From NCBI GenBank assembly GCA_013398295.1, contig VZSF01006713.1, positions 354,471 to 418,470 of the forward strand: 64,000 nt of DNA. The letters are read 5' to 3'. The notes beneath the pieces are model-generated. The model was not told where the DNA came from and made no database searches. It saw only the letters and a program-made list of their open reading frames with translations. A program made the position numbers and the translations under genes. The stretch is from Chionis minor. Lineage: Eukaryota; Chordata; Aves; Charadriiformes; Chionididae. Each line of letters opens with the position of its first letter. Positions within the stretch are counted from its first letter, which is position 1. This document shows positions 47,910 to 62,340 of this stretch, one piece after another.

Positions 47910-50900
47910 TATATTGATTTCAAAATAAATGTTTTCTAAATGTGCAAGGAGCGACATGTCCTACATGCATTTCTAGTATACTCAATGCTTGTGAAATTTA
48001 TAGATTTTGTTGCCAGCTGTGAAAGTGAGATGAAGTTTGGTGTGCTATCTGATAACAATGGGAGATCAGTGTAGAAAATGAAACTATGCAGATTCAAAAT
48101 CAATCTAAATAAATTATGTTGCTCAAAGAGAAAAAATACCTGTCTATAAAGAAGAAAAAACCCCACAAACAAATGCAAGAAACATGGAACATCACAGGTA
48201 TCACCTTCAAAGAAAGATGATAGAAAAATTCCTTTTTCAGTCTCATATCAAATTAGTTACTAATTGTGCTTCCTTGCAGAGTGGGATGGGTAAGTAATGC
48301 TTTAATGATTTCAGCCACTGCAGAGGTGAACAGCAGGATGTAAATGAATTAAAATCCACAGGAACATGTAGTATGCATTCCTTTTTTTCCTAGAATATAG
48401 AGGACACTTCTGTAAGTAATTGTATCACGTTGACTTTCTTGACCTGTTTCAGTGCAGAGAGACCTGGGAACTGGTGTTAAACTATATATTGGCACAGAAT
48501 TCCTAGCAGTAGCAACTATACCTAAAATTCTAGTGAAACATGGTTAAAAATATTACAACTGAAATAATGAAATTTAGTGTCTATTTAAATGTAATCATGT
48601 CTTGTGATTATAGGAACAGTTCAGTTACCTAAACATAGATATCTAGTGCCACTTGCAATATCCTGAGATCTCAAAACATTCAGAGAACATTGACAAAGGT
48701 CTCACAGGAATTTAAGACTACTTCTACCCTTCTGGTTTGCAATCAGTGTCAGTGGCAAGATCTAGAATAGGTCAGTTTCCACCAGCCATCTATTCTCGGT
48801 CAGATAAAATGGACCTTAAGTATAAGAGCTAACTGTAGAAGTCTTCCATATACATACATCTATCTGAGTTCTATTTGTAGGCTTCTTTACAGATAATGAA
48901 CAGAAGTAATTTCTGCAATACAACTCATCTAACCCATTTCCTATACCTAGAAATGTCTCTGAATTGATACATTCATATTTAAATGTGGGTTTCAAATCCA
49001 GATCATAGAAAGGAATTTTAGGCATCAAAATATAAGGACTTCCCTGTGAGCTAAACTCCCATCATATTCCATGAATAATCTAATAGGGCTTTCAAACTCT
49101 AAGATTGCTATTAAGCCTCATGTTACAGATATCTAATTTTAGGTGTCTACGTGTTTGTTAAGTGAATAAGCTTCAATCATAGACAATAAGAATCTAGTCA
49201 GTACATCGAGCGGATCTTGTCCTAATTGTCTATGAAGTTGTCCAGTGCTATTTGAGATGCTCTGCAGCACCCTCCAGGCAACCAGTTGCTAATTTTGAAG
49301 GATGAAGGTACTCTGTAGAACATGTGTCACATCTTCCAGCCCCACGCAAATACTCTGTGTATCTTACAAAGTCTCAACAGTACTCAGGCCTATTTTTAGC
49401 CCACTGAACTGAAGCCTATTGACTGTATTGACTGTGCCTCCATCAAATATGATAACTCTTTAACATTATTTAACATTAAATGTCCTATTCTGTCTAGTTG
49501 TCTAGAATCTGGGGCTCGATCCCAGCCTGAGTGATCGAAGTTAATTTTTGCTCATCTAAGCACATTCATACATAATTTATCGATATATTATTAGGTGATT
49601 TATTACTACGACACTTGCAAAATCCATGCATTTCCTTTTTCTGTCAAAAAGGAAACATCTAACATTTTCCTTTGTTTTCTCCTACTGTAAAAATGACAAA
49701 TTGGCTAAGCATCCCAGCTTTGTCAGAGCTTTCTGCTTATATTTTATAATTGCTAAATTCTTAGATAGCATCTGAAACCAGAAAAGACAGAGCTAAACTT
49801 GTATTTCCTTGATCTGTAAAATGTCAGCTGACAAGAATATATCTTTTCCTCATTATATACCTACCACCTTTCACATTAATTTTTATTTTATAATAAAGAA
49901 AACAAAAATTCTCTCGAACTAATTGTTACATCACACCTCATAACCTGTATCTCCACCAAGTTTTGTGCGGGTAGACATTTTTAAAGATAGGTTGTCAATG
50001 ACAACTGAGAAAGGAAGAAATTCAGGCATAACTAATTTTTGAAATACGCTATAAATTTAGAGACATTTCAAAAGAAAAGCTATGTTTTAAAAACTATTTT
50101 AAACACCATAAGCAACTTTCTAAAATTTTGTGAAATTTCACATCAGTAGGTCACTTAATTAACCCCACTGCAAAAACAGTTTTGTAACAAGATTAAAAAT
50201 TTTGAGTAACCAACAAGCACGTTTACAGGGATGAGGGTAATCTTGTTGGGTTTTTTTAATATATTCTGTAAGATGAAGCACAAATAAGTCAGTCCTCACT
50301 TTTATTGCCAGGGTTATATCATTTTCCTTCTCACTATTTCGTGACAGCAGATATGAAAATGTTCCATTTCATAGTTCAGCTAAAAACCAGCCTTTCTATG
50401 TATGTGCCTAAATTCCATGTTCTTTTTGCAATTTTTTCTTTTCTTTCACATTTCTCCTAAAATGTTTCTGAGTTGTTTACTGCCAGAGTAAAGCACCTTC
50501 GCACATAGTCTTGCTAAGACAGACAACAAGTTCTTTTTTACTTTTACTTGTTTTTCAATTGTTTGTATTAATTGTACTAAATACATTGAAACTTTACAAG
50601 TGGTAACAACTCAAAAGACCTTTTACAAAAGAGATTGTGGAAAATTTTTGTAAGTGACAGATCTAAGTAAACAGAGGAATGCTTTAAAATGTCAGTAAGA
50701 AGGGAAAGGGCAATGCTGTAATTTCTGTTCTGTGGAGCTTCACGCTCCAAGGTCTAAGTTAAAGGTCTTTAGATAGCCTCTGGGTGAGCTACTTGCTAAC
50801 AGGTTGTATAGTAATTAGTTGGGAGGCATCAAATGAAAGTTTTTATGATAAAAAAGAATGTCTTCAGACATAGCTTCAAAGCATTTCTAACCGCGTCAAA

Positions 50901-52008
50901 CATTTCACTACTGATTTGATAGCACTTAAAAATGCAGTTCAGATGTTATTGCTTCACAATCCAAGACTAGACAAGATATATCAATTTGAAACCAACAGTA
51001 GTATTAACAGTTTAAAACTGGATATACCTTCTCTCAAAAAATAAAAAGGTGAGAAGAAATTACATTAGAATAACGCAGTATATACTATCAGAAAGATAAA
51101 TAAAATCAGTTTTTAAATAACAATGACAAATATTATGACTATACTGTGACAGGATGTGTCAGAAGGCCCAAAAAAGATTATGTCCACCATCTTTGCCTGC
51201 AAATGAAAAAAAATAAAATATACCTAAGCAACCTTTCAAGGTGATGCTCTCATTTATATATTTGATTTATTAACTGGTAAATGAAAAATGAGTAAGCAGT
51301 CAGGTGAAAAAAGTAGAACCCAGAGCTGTTCTCTATTTGGGGAGATATCTTAGTAATAAACCTCCTATTCTTTGACTGAAGCCCTAGCATCTTGCATCCT
51401 TCTTGGATGCACCAAAGTTTCCAAAATGGGGATAGAGACACTTTCTACTCTATTTTTTACTGCTGTGGGACTGATAGAGTCAGCATAATCACAGTGATGT
51501 GGACCAAAGCACCAGCTGGAGCAATTGCTCTGGCACATTAGAAGACATGACTGATCGGAATTAGGAGGGAAGGAGGATACAGCCACATCTCAGGCTCCAA
51601 GGAGTGTCTACTGCTCCTCTCTGAGGCTGGGTTGGAGGCAGCAGTGACCTCACAAGAAGGAGGCACTCTGGCCGAAGCATCAGAGGAAGGAGCTGCAAGA
51701 GATGCTAAATAAGCGTCATGGTATCTGCTTGAAGAATGAACAGGAAATGGACAGATTCTTCAGAGGGACCCTGCAGAGACGAGATGCGTGCTGCCTAGGG
51801 ACAGCTAGAGCCTGTCAAATAAAGAGATCTGATACAGTTTACTATTATCTGCGTGGTTAATTTTACTTCCAAACCGAAAACCTAAATAATCTAATTTGGA
51901 CTGATTGCAAATACAATTGGTGTTTAGTTTTTTTAACCTTTGTTTTGCATCACTAACTGAAATTTTATTTCAAAACAAATTTAATAATTTCCAAGTATAA
52001 TCAGAACT
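47910..52008. other. AT-rich single-copy DNA
   Basis: No gene is recognised. A GC-richer patch at about 51440-51850 ending in AATAAA (51818-51823) is noted as a finding. Confidence 0.4.
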
Positions 52009-52062
52009 GGGGGGGGGGGGGGGGGGGGGGNNNNNNNNNNNGGGGGGGGGGGGGGGGGGGGG
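52009..52062. repeat. Poly-G tract interrupted by a gap
   Basis: Twenty-two G residues (52009-52030), eleven N, then 21 G residues (52042-52062) and a purine-rich AGGGGGAGAGG continuation. This is an exceptionally long G homopolymer for vertebrate DNA, with strong G-quadruplex potential. Its true length is unknown. Confidence 0.9.
52031..52041. other. 11-N gap in poly-G
   Basis: Assembly failed inside the homopolymer, and both edges are pure G. Confidence 0.95.
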
Positions 52063-55000
52063 AGGGGGAGAGGAAAAAATAAGATCAAAAACAATGAAAA
52101 GAAATTGCAAACTGAAATTTGAAATTTAACATCTTTTCCTGTTTAAGTGCTGGTACAAAACTTTCTCCAAAATACTGCAAAGTCCCTTAGTTGTTCCTCA
52201 GACCAGGAGATAAAATTTGAATTTTTTTTAATTTGATAATAAATAAAGAAATAAATACAGAAATTAATAATAGTTTAGTTTTTTAGCTTACAGATCTACC
52301 TAATTCTATTGAGTTGAATGAAATTACGGTAGTGCCTGTTGAGAATCTGATCCTACAAAATCTGGAAACAAAATGTACAAAAATATTACCGTATTCAGCC
52401 ACGTAACAGGCAGTACATTGGTGATTACAGTCTTTATCTGTGGCTGATGAAACACAAGTTCAATTCTTGCTCAAATACCATCATCCTTTTTGTATTTAAG
52501 TGAATTTCCACAAACGACTTATGCCCATCCAGTAGAATTAGCCCCAAGATAAACAAAGAGAAACTGCACAGTCACAACTTATCAGCAATTTAAGAAGCTA
52601 GTCATTGTCTTCTGTTAGATACTGCTTCTCAGCTGAGAAACAGTACATCTGTGACACAGTAGAAAGGCCTATCATAAGCCTCCATATTTGATACGTGACT
52701 GAGCATTCAGTGACTGAGTTTGGTCAACTACTTATATATCTATCTAGGCATATCTCTAAGTTTTCTGGACCTCAGTTCCCAAGCTTTGAGTTGAAGTCAA
52801 TACTAATTTCCTGCTTGACAGGATTTTTCTAAGGATAATTACATTAAAGATGTAGGAGTATTCAAATCATATCTTATCTGAGATCATAAAGATATTTTAA
52901 CATCATTATAAGAATAATCAGGTCATTTATACCTGACTTAGTAATAGCTTATACCTATTTTTCACTCAGTTATATTGAGTCAATCCACTTTATATTAAAA
53001 AAATATACTCATTTTAAAATCTTCTGAAAGCATCTGAACCTAGCAATGAACCTCGTGACACTGGAAATAAGTAATTATTTTAAATATATATTTTTGAAAA
53101 TTGCTTAAATTATTAGAATTATTCTGAAATTTTAAAAAATCTTGGTTTTTTCCTCACTAAAGCTTGTTATTGTAAGTTCTTCCCATAGCAATCTACTTTT
53201 TTTGGTTTTATTCTGCTTTCTGGTTCATAATTCACAATTGGATTTAACTTCCAAAAAACTTGCTTAAGTGAACAGTTTATTAAAAGTCAAAGGAAGCATT
53301 TCTTTGTTCAGGCTCATGAATTTTAAATAGTGAACTGTATGAAAATTGCAGCTTGGAAAAATGCACTCCAAAAATAAGAATTAGTTTGCATCTTATTACC
53401 TGGCTCTTAGTTTGTAAGTAATGAAGAGTTATGAGTACAGGTTTGTTTTGCTTGCACCACTAATGTTTTACGTACATTTTGCAGCATCTGAAGTCATTTC
53501 AACATTGATACTTTGCTCATTTGCTAAGGATCAGATGTATGAATCCAGGCAGAGATTTTGTTTTTAACACGATACACAATCTAATATTAAACATGTTCTC
53601 AGATATACAACAGCTTAAGGAAGACGGTGACAGCTGTTCTCCTGCCATATCATCGATACACGTTACAGTCTGCAAGAAGAGAGAAAGTGTTAAGGTTAAA
53701 CATATTTTTAACCAAAATTTACCTACTACAATTTATTCACTAACAAGTATTTGCACTTTATTCATCATATTTTTCAGTTCTTCTCCCCTAAGATAAGCAT
53801 ATCAGAAATGTATTAAAAATATTTAATGAAGAATACATTTGAAACTAGTATACTTCCTTTATTTTGAAGATGGGTCCAAGGCAGATGCGGAAAAAAACTA
53901 CAACTACTCTAGTTGAGATTTTTAATAATAGATTTATCTGTCAGTGTGTGATACAGTGTGTGAGCCAAGTTAAAGTAGAAGGAACTGAAAATTAATCTCC
54001 TGCTTGGTCATTGTTTCCTTTTCTCCAGCTTTATTTTCAGGCTAGCAATCTTTAATGGGTGGCAAGAAATTCTTCATAGTACCTCTGAGATTCCAGAAAA
54101 AGTATATCTTTTATAATAACTTCTGAGTTCTTACTGCATATTTGTTGTCTTTTTAGTATTCTTTCCATCTTTTCTTGCTACCTGTGTCTTTTGCATTTTG
54201 CCTATCCTACCTTATACTTAAAAATTCTCACCCTTAAATAATCAGCCAGCAAAATCTCCCTAAATGGTTCCACGCAATGGAGTGTTTTGTCTCTGTTGCA
54301 CAATCATACAGTTTCAACAAGAAAAATAATTACGCATTCCCATATAATCACGTTACCTTCTTCTACATCTTGCTTGCTTGGTTGCCTTGCTCTTTTCCAT
54401 CAGCTTTCTTTATACTCTTGTCTTTTGTGGATTTTTAGTATTTATTACAATAAGTATTTTTAAGGAATAGCTATTTTAAAGAGTTTTTAAGTGAGAATAC
54501 CATACTTTTTCTCCTGATTTTCATTGTGGATATACAAAGAAAATCTGTGGAATGCAGAATTTAATCACTTTTTTGTAATTAAGTAGACGTTATCTGAATT
54601 CAGTATAGGAAAGTTTGTTTATCAGAGGCAATACCAGTTATCACTGATATATCATCCAGTTATACCCTGTAAATCTGTAGCTGCCATGGATTATCATGTA
54701 ACTAGAAGTATCTTGTTGACTTCTAGGGAAACAAGTTTAGGTCTCCCATGCACATTAGAACGAGCAAGTAGTTGCTCATTATAATAAAATTATAGATTAA
54801 AAGTGTATGATAACAACTTTCTGGAGGAGTTTTCTAAAGCAGAACCAAGATCCTCAAACTTCTGAACTCATACATTTATATAGATACTAGTATGTGGTTC
54901 AAAACAAACAAGCAAACAAAAAAAAGCCATTAATTTTATCTTAAGATTACAATAAATAGCCTTCCTACATGGTTCATACATAGCTTTATCCATGTCTCTG

Positions 55001-58000
55001 GAAAAATAAAAATAAAAATATTTAAATTACTATCAGTACATCAAGGAGGAATAATGCACAGAAATCAGCAGGAAAATCTTAAACTACAGCTTTATCACTA
55101 GCTAGTGATGATCTTGGTATTCACCTGATGAAGCTGCAGGTTTGATAGTAGGTTTTTTTTGTGGGAGGAAATGTAAAATTCAAACAAGCAAAACCAGCAA
55201 GATAATAAAAGGAAGGCTTGAACACAAATTGTGTGAGTCTCATGGCTTAACATAATCTTTTATCAGTTTAACAACATGCAATCTGTTGTTATTCAATTTA
55301 AGTTAAGCCGTCACCTATCAAAGAAAATGGGAAGAGGATTGTTTTCCTTTATTTACTCCAGATTTACTGTAACAATAAATCTATTTTGTGTGAACTGATA
55401 TTTATTCAGTTTATAATTAAAAACAGATTTAAATTTATAGGCAAATTGTCTCTTACACAATACAGACAAATCTCCAGACACAACCAAAGTTTCAATGGAG
55501 AACAAAAAGTCTTCTAATTCATGCAAAAGGTAAACGTCTTCACACCATCTCAGCTCAATGAGCAGCAAGGCAGAACAGTTCTTCCCCATCTTTCCCTGAG
55601 TTTCTCAGCCTGAAAGACATTGCACTTTCTATATATTTCTAATTTCAAAATACATTGCTTTGTTAAAAACCCACAAAGACTACAGTTTTTTTTTTATTCT
55701 ATGAATATATCAGCTGTTAATACATACAAAGGATGCTTTATTACCAATTCACAATAATAATAGTAACTATTTTAACCTTTTGTATTCACTCTAAATTTTG
55801 CTATGTAGTGTTCAGAATTAAAAGATCATTTATCCTGAAAAATACAATTTTCTTCCCCTTTCTGGAATATTATGTTATGTCATTTAGCATTATGATAAAG
55901 AATGACTTTCTGTTAAAATCACTGTATCAAATACTTGCCATATACAAACCAGCACATTCACTTCTTTCAGCTTCTTCTGAGGGTCTATCTGACTTTTACT
56001 TCCAAGGAAGAAATTGTTTCCATGGAATAATTTTCAAAATTAATATTTAGATTCTGTAAAATACACATGTGAAATAAAAGAGAAATATTTTGTCTTTGCT
56101 CCATTTCAAATACAGGCAACTGAAAAATTAGTACCACTCTTTCATAATTATGTACTCTTCCATGCTACAGTATTTTTCTCCATGGCTGCATGATTTTACA
56201 ATGTAAGCAGAAAAACTTATTGTTTGTACAGTATACTTATACAAAGCCAACAATCATAAGCTTTGCTCTTTTCCATTACAAGAAAATAGCAGCACTGATT
56301 AAATGGTACATTTTAAAAGCAGAAGGTTAATCCAGTGGAAATCTACTTTAACGAAAAAAGGTTCAATCTTCACATAACAACTGCAGATGTAACCCTTGAA
56401 GTATGAAATTTAGATAGAGAATCAAACTGTAGAAATGTGCTGGAATATGCACAAATGAGTATTAAATAAGTAACATTTATGAATTATATATAACTAAGTT
56501 CAAGCTATTAAAATATTTCTACTTATTTCTGTGAGAAGCAATCTAATATTAAACTATACCAGGCACAGGGAAAAAATCACACAAATGTGTTATGTAGGAC
56601 ATTTTTTGTCAACTAAACTATATGAGACATGAAACTAAATTCTATAATCCTTATCTTTGTTCATTAATCAATACATTGATTTAAAGGAATGTTTCATCTG
56701 AGGAAGAGGTCTGAGTAATGTAAGAATAACTAATGTAAAACTAAAGCTTATTTTAAACTTTACATTGGCATTAACAGTAATAGGTTTTAGTTTGAAAGTT
56801 AAAATACAACTGAAGGTTTTAAAATGAGACTAGCCTTCCATTTTACCCCGTGTTTAAGAAAATGTTCCCATTCAATACGGTGCTTTCCTTCCAGAACATG
56901 TATAGTTCCAGTGCTTACCAGTGGGATGTCTATTAACTCTTTTGCTCAATTTTAGTTATTTCTTTTGTTGTGCATACGTTTTGAGTGTAACTCTTGGCAC
57001 ATTCTGGAACTAGTTTATTGATTAGAGATTTTACTACATTCTGCAAGCAAAAAAATTTGAAGATTCTGCAGGTATTTCTCCTATTAATTCTTATTTCCAT
57101 TGGTCTTGAATAGCTTGAATAAAGATACCTCTGCTGGAAACATGGTATAGAATATTCCAACCACAGAAGTAATTATGTAGTTCCTGCCTCTGAAAAATTG
57201 TGAGTTTGGCAGTCCATCTAATTGAAAAATTGAATCCTTCTACCTTCTCACCTGAAAGAAAGTTGTTATTATGGCCAAATCTTTGGCCAACATAGGTCAC
57301 CATAGTTCTATAACCCTTATGTTCATTTCTGTTGCTAAAGAATTTAGTTCTTGTTGTTCAAACTGAAGTAGGTATAGATTTTAGGAACAAATTCCTGTCT
57401 TAACAACTACTTTTTCTCACAGCTTCTACACACAGAAATACTGAGTTTTTGGTTTTACTACATATTTCACTTTTCAAAATGTATTTTTCTCTTATATATA
57501 CTCTGCTTGATAGAAGAATAATATAAAATATGGAATGGTTGCTTGATCTTTTTATAACCCCTTTGTGACAATGAGACAATTTACTCATCTGCTTGGTCAC
57601 ATATAAATTATGAAATCTTCAAGACTGGTGTAATTTATGAGCAGCTTCATGGCTTACAGTAACAGATAATAACAAGCATGCAGCAAGACACTAGCTTTGG
57701 ACAAAATACTAGTTAAAATATGAATAGAAGAGTGCCAAATACTTTCATAACTATACTGGCTTTTCATTATACAGGTAAGGACAACACACTAAGAGTCTTA
57801 CTGCAGTTTTAAAATTCTATATAAGCCTCTGGGAGGGAAAAGATAGTAACAGAAAATGACAAAGCGTAAGGAGTGTCAGAGGTAACAGACAACTGTCACC
57901 TACTATTTTCAGCAGTTTTGCCAGGCCCAGTATTGACCTGGGCTGTAGAAATGTGTAGAATTGAGCTACAATTGAAAAATGGATCTATGAATTTTTTTGA

Positions 58001-59767
58001 AGTACATTGTTGAATATCAAAATGAATTGGAAGTGGTGACACTGACTTAAAAGGCAACCACTTTCCTTCTAGTATTGGGCTGGATGTAAAATCTCTACTG
58101 GAATTCACATAAAGACAATACAGGAGCATGATTTTGTGCTGTAGCATAGTGAGGGGAAAAAAGCTATTAATACTAACTAGTAGTCCTACTTCCAAAGTTT
58201 TCATTATTTTAATGGGCAATTATAGCAATTATGACTCATGCTGCAGCTCTCATAAGGACAAAGCTTTCTTAATTTTTAATTATATTTTTGTCTAGGGAAG
58301 TGCTACAAGGTAACGGCAAAATTTTTCAACATTTATTCATCATTATACTAACTACAAATTAGTCTGCAATTCTTTGCCACCATATGGAAGAAGAGAACAT
58401 ACGTAATCTTCATCCTTAACTTAATCTTCATTCCTGATTTATTCAGTCAAATCACAAATAACTATTCTGATACCATGACTCATCACTACGAAAAGCAATT
58501 CTAATATCACAAACAGGAAATGTTACTGCTATATGAATCATTGGTACAGTGTTTGCAAGTCATCACTTTTTTTTTTTTTCCTATGGTGTACATTAGCAGT
58601 GTTACCAATACTGTTAGAGAATAGATTAAGAACACATGCACAAAAAGGGAAATAAGATAGGACTAGTCGAAGTAAAGTGTGTATGCATCAAGAACTGCTG
58701 GTTAAACTAATTTCAGAACATGATACTACACCGATATCATCTATGTCAGCATGATACTGCACCACCATGTCAATAGCAAGGTTTATTAGCAGTGCTATCA
58801 TCATGATAACACAGATATTCTATTTTAAGGAGTGAGGTTATGATTTTTGTGTTATGCGGACAAGTCAGCCTGTCTGGAGCTAGCCCAAAACTCTTAGTAC
58901 AGTGTTCTGTTTCATGCTATAGTTTAAAATGGAGAGAGAAGATGCAAATTTTTTCATCAATTTACATCCCAAAAATGCAGAGGATTAAAAGTGATTTTTG
59001 AATGAATAACACATAATTTCCTTTAGAGATTATGAAAATGTTCACATATCTATATAGATATGTCACCTATCTACATATGTATGTATGTATCTATCCTAAA
59101 TGTGGTTCTAAGTTAACAAAAATGGTTGACAAGATCTAAGTAGTTCAATTGAAACTAACAGTGTCAGCCTTTAATTTTACTTAATTTTCAAAATAATTTG
59201 CTAATCTGGAAAGTGAGTGGTGACTCTGCAGTTTAGATTTAGGATTAGGATATGCATGCATTAATTTGTTAGCATTTATTACTATTAATTAAATATTTTT
59301 ATTTAAGAATCTTTGAGTGTAATGATTACAGATATGCTTTTCAATGTACTACTTAAATCATTACTAATCATTGTTGTATTCAGGTACTGCCTTGTGACTC
59401 AGACTATGAATTTATGCTAAATTCTGCTTAAACATATAATGTGAAAAGGAAGGAACAAAGTTCAAATAATAGCTGTTTCTTAAGTATAAACAATGTTAAA
59501 ACTGAGAAATCCATGCTTAAATTCAGTTCTAAATTCAACTTTGGCTTTGATCACTCCACTTAAGATAACAGGATTCCAAATTACGGTACAACTAGTAAGC
59601 ATAGCTTCAGTGGTATTCTAGTGAAATACTAAGCGCAGAAGAAAGTTATATGTAGCAGCTGATTTTTGAAGAATAAATTATTACCCATATGCTCGTAGGT
59701 GTTCTGAATGATACCGGTATCTGTTACTTTGTGGTGTATGGTAAATTTGATAAACATTAAATACATT
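52063..59767. other. AT-rich single-copy DNA
   Basis: No gene or sizeable repeat is recognised in 7.7 kb. Minor items are AAAAAT repeats at about 55003-55022, a T-run near 58567 and an ATGT repeat at 59074-59090. All open frames are under 110 codons and motif-free. Confidence 0.4.
59074..59090. repeat. (ATGT)n short tetranucleotide repeat
   Basis: About four ATGT units within an AT-rich TATCTA context. Confidence 0.7.
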
Positions 59768-60181
59768 TGTGGTGGTTTGACCTTGGCTGGATGCCAGGTG
59801 CTCACCAAGTTGCTCTATCACAACCTGCCTCACCATGGTCTTCACCACTGACTACAAGGAATCTCTGCTTCAGTGCCTGGAGCACCTCCTCCCCCTCCTT
59901 TTTCACTGGCCTTGGTATATGCAGAGTTGCTTCTCTCACATATTCTCACTCCTCTCTCCCAGCTACTGTTGTGCAGCAGTTTTTTTTCCCCTTCTTAAAT
60001 ATGTTATGACAGGGGCAGTACCACCGTCACTGGTGGGCTCAGCCTTGGCCAGCAGCAGGTCTTTCCTGGAGCCAGCTGGCACTGGCTCTGTCAGACATGG
60101 GGGAAGCGTCTAGCAGCTTCTCATAGAAGCCATGTCTGTAGTCCCCATGCTACCAAAACCTTGCCATGCAAACCTGATACA
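59768..60181 (-). mobile_element. Solo LTR of a third ERV family, internally shortened
   Basis: The plus strand begins TGTGGTGGTTTGACC, GGCTGGATGCCAGGTG and ends CTTGCCATGCAAACC, TGATACA. Both termini match a widespread avian LTR read in antisense. After the first 55 or so bases the sequence jumps to the CCTGCCTCACCATGGTC part, skipping the long GC-rich repeated middle that I recall in fuller copies. A TATTTAAG-type TATA element lies on the minus strand near 59995. ACATT (59763-59767) and ACACT (60182-60186) may be a one-mismatch target duplication. Confidence 0.8.
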
Positions 60182-61434
60182 ACACTATAAAGTTGCTGTA
60201 GATGTGGAGCGTCCTTTGACTCACTCCTACGACTACAGTACAACTTATTTTTTACTTCCTTCACTTGCTTCTTTCCTTCTGCCTTTACTGGCACAAGCAT
60301 GGCTTCATGTTGCAACCCCATCCATTTTCACACAATATTAAAGCCAACTTTAGACAAAGAGATAAGTTTTGCAATTAGTTCTGCTGCAGTTCAAAGTAGA
60401 CATGTTTCCATGTATTGTGATGTGCATAGTAAGTTGATAACTGACAATGACAAGTTAGAAGTTTAGGAAGTTTTAGAACTTGACTAAAGTTATTTTAGTG
60501 ATTATATATGGTCTTATATTTAACACACTATTTTATGTGTACACTGCCTATACAAGCATTTACAATACGCTGATACTGTTAAAATCTTCCATATATAGTA
60601 CATATCTCTGCTTATTCTCTTTCTTTGTTACTATGCCTTACTGACATTATTTCTTCACAATTTCTTACTCATAAAATCTTTCTTCTTTTCTCAGTTCCAC
60701 AAAATTCTTTCGCCTTGTCTCAGGAAAAAAAAACATACTTTCTTTGAAACAGTCTGTCTCATTTCTATGACATATGTATTGCACAGACAGCAATGCACAA
60801 CTCAAATTCTTTTGTAATACAGAAAGTGATCATTAATGTCATTATTATAATATAGATATAATATTGAACTAGTGTTGCTGTCTTCAAACATGAGGAAGTA
60901 TACTCCCTAGAGTTGGAAGAAAAGGCAGGATCAATTTCTCCAGTAGATGTGAAAGCTCAGGAAATGTCTTATTTGAAGGTTAATGTTGGTGTGTGATTAG
61001 ACAGTGAAAAACCTGAGGAGCTGCTCTCACAAAATGTCAGCCTTAAATGACAAAAGTCTTTAAAGTACAATATTATTTTATGAAATCACTGTTTTCTTAA
61101 ATCATGAGGATCATGAAATCAACCTTTTATATAAGTTTGGGGTTTTTTTTTCCTATCTGTCTTAAAAAATCGCAAGAATGGATGTGCTACAGGATTAACC
61201 GTAAAGAAAAATAGATATGATATTTTTCTCAGGGAAGAAGTATTCTGCTTGTGTGATTTCACTAAAATCAGCTTCAAAGCCATTTATGGTTTTATTAATG
61301 ACACGTAATTAAACAGAAATCAATTAATTCTATATTCAGAATCAATATAACCAACGTAATAGATAAACCATAATAATAGATATTTTTTAAATGTTAGCAG
61401 ACACCTAGAAACTTCTAAATACCCTTCTAGAGCT
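60182..61434. other. Single-copy spacer
   Basis: No gene is recognised. It is AT-rich apart from a pyrimidine-rich patch near 60250-60290. Confidence 0.4.
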
Positions 61435-62340
61435 ATTCCCAAAAAGCTCTCATCCCCTGCTGCTGCATGCATATGCGTACATGCAGGCACACACACCCCA
61501 CACTCACACAGTGACATATGCCACCCTCCTGGCCACTGGGACTGTCATCACCCCCTCTCCATCCATGGAGGTTCCTCTCCTTTGAGAGATGCAGCTGCCC
61601 CAGCTTTGAGTTCTCCCCTGCTGCTCCTGACACCATGCCAACGCACCCCTCAGGTGCGGAGGTGCCCTGTGGGTGACCCTGCACTCTGAGGTGAGGTCTC
61701 TGCATGCTGCCCCCATGCTGCCAGCCCACCACTAGGTGTGGGTTGGTTCCCTACGTCCCATGGGGAGGTTGCACTGCCCAGCTTGGGCAGAAAACAAAAG
61801 TTTCACTGCTGCGGAAAAAGAAAAACCAGTCAGAGTGCCAGACCTTGGCACACAGGGGGTTTTCCTGAGGTAGGGAAGCCCCAGGGCAGTGGAGAGACAC
61901 ACCAGGAGCCAGCAGCCCTTGCAGGAGATGCTGACAAAGCCTGGGCTTTGCCAGAGCAACCACAACCACCCCCACACCTACAAAAAGCAGCCTGGGGAGC
62001 ACAAGTGACCACAGGGCCGTGACCAGAGCAGGCAAACAGGGTGAGGTGTGTTAGCCAGGGTGTAGTATGGCCGTTTGCACAGGAGGGCATACAAAGAAGG
62101 TGCCCCTCTTTGAAGGAGGGTCATTGCACTGTCTGAGTGGGAGACTTGAAGGACACATAACCCAGCAACCAGGCACTGTTCTGTGACCATCTGTACAGGT
62201 CAAGGGCACTTGTCCTCCCCGACCCTCAAGGCAGAATGGTGGGCACTTGTCTAAAAGCAAAGGCTGAAGCTCTGGCTAGGAGATCTGCACCATCTACTCC
62301 AGCAGTGGCCGATGCTTCCACCTAGACAGAGCTACTGAAG
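61435..62340 (+). mobile_element. CR1 5' leader (GC-rich)
   Basis: Composition shifts sharply to GC-rich near 61435. From about 61905 the sequence follows the recalled avian CR1 5' region: AGGAGATGCTGACAAAGCC, CACCTACAAAAAGCAGCCTG, CATAACCCAGCAACCAGGCA, and CTAGACAGAGCTACTGAAGG at about 62321. The left edge is uncertain and could lie anywhere between about 61435 and 61740. Several overlapping open frames on both strands here are by-products of GC content. CR1 5' ends are rare because most copies are truncated, so this copy is unusual. Confidence 0.75.

Noticed and set aside
53521..53796. 91-codon frame
   Set aside because: No motif, hydrophobic AT-driven end and no exon signals.
61738..62260. 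Many overlapping frames on both strands
   Set aside because: GC-rich CR1 leader sequence has few stops. Mutual overlap and no motifs argue against coding.
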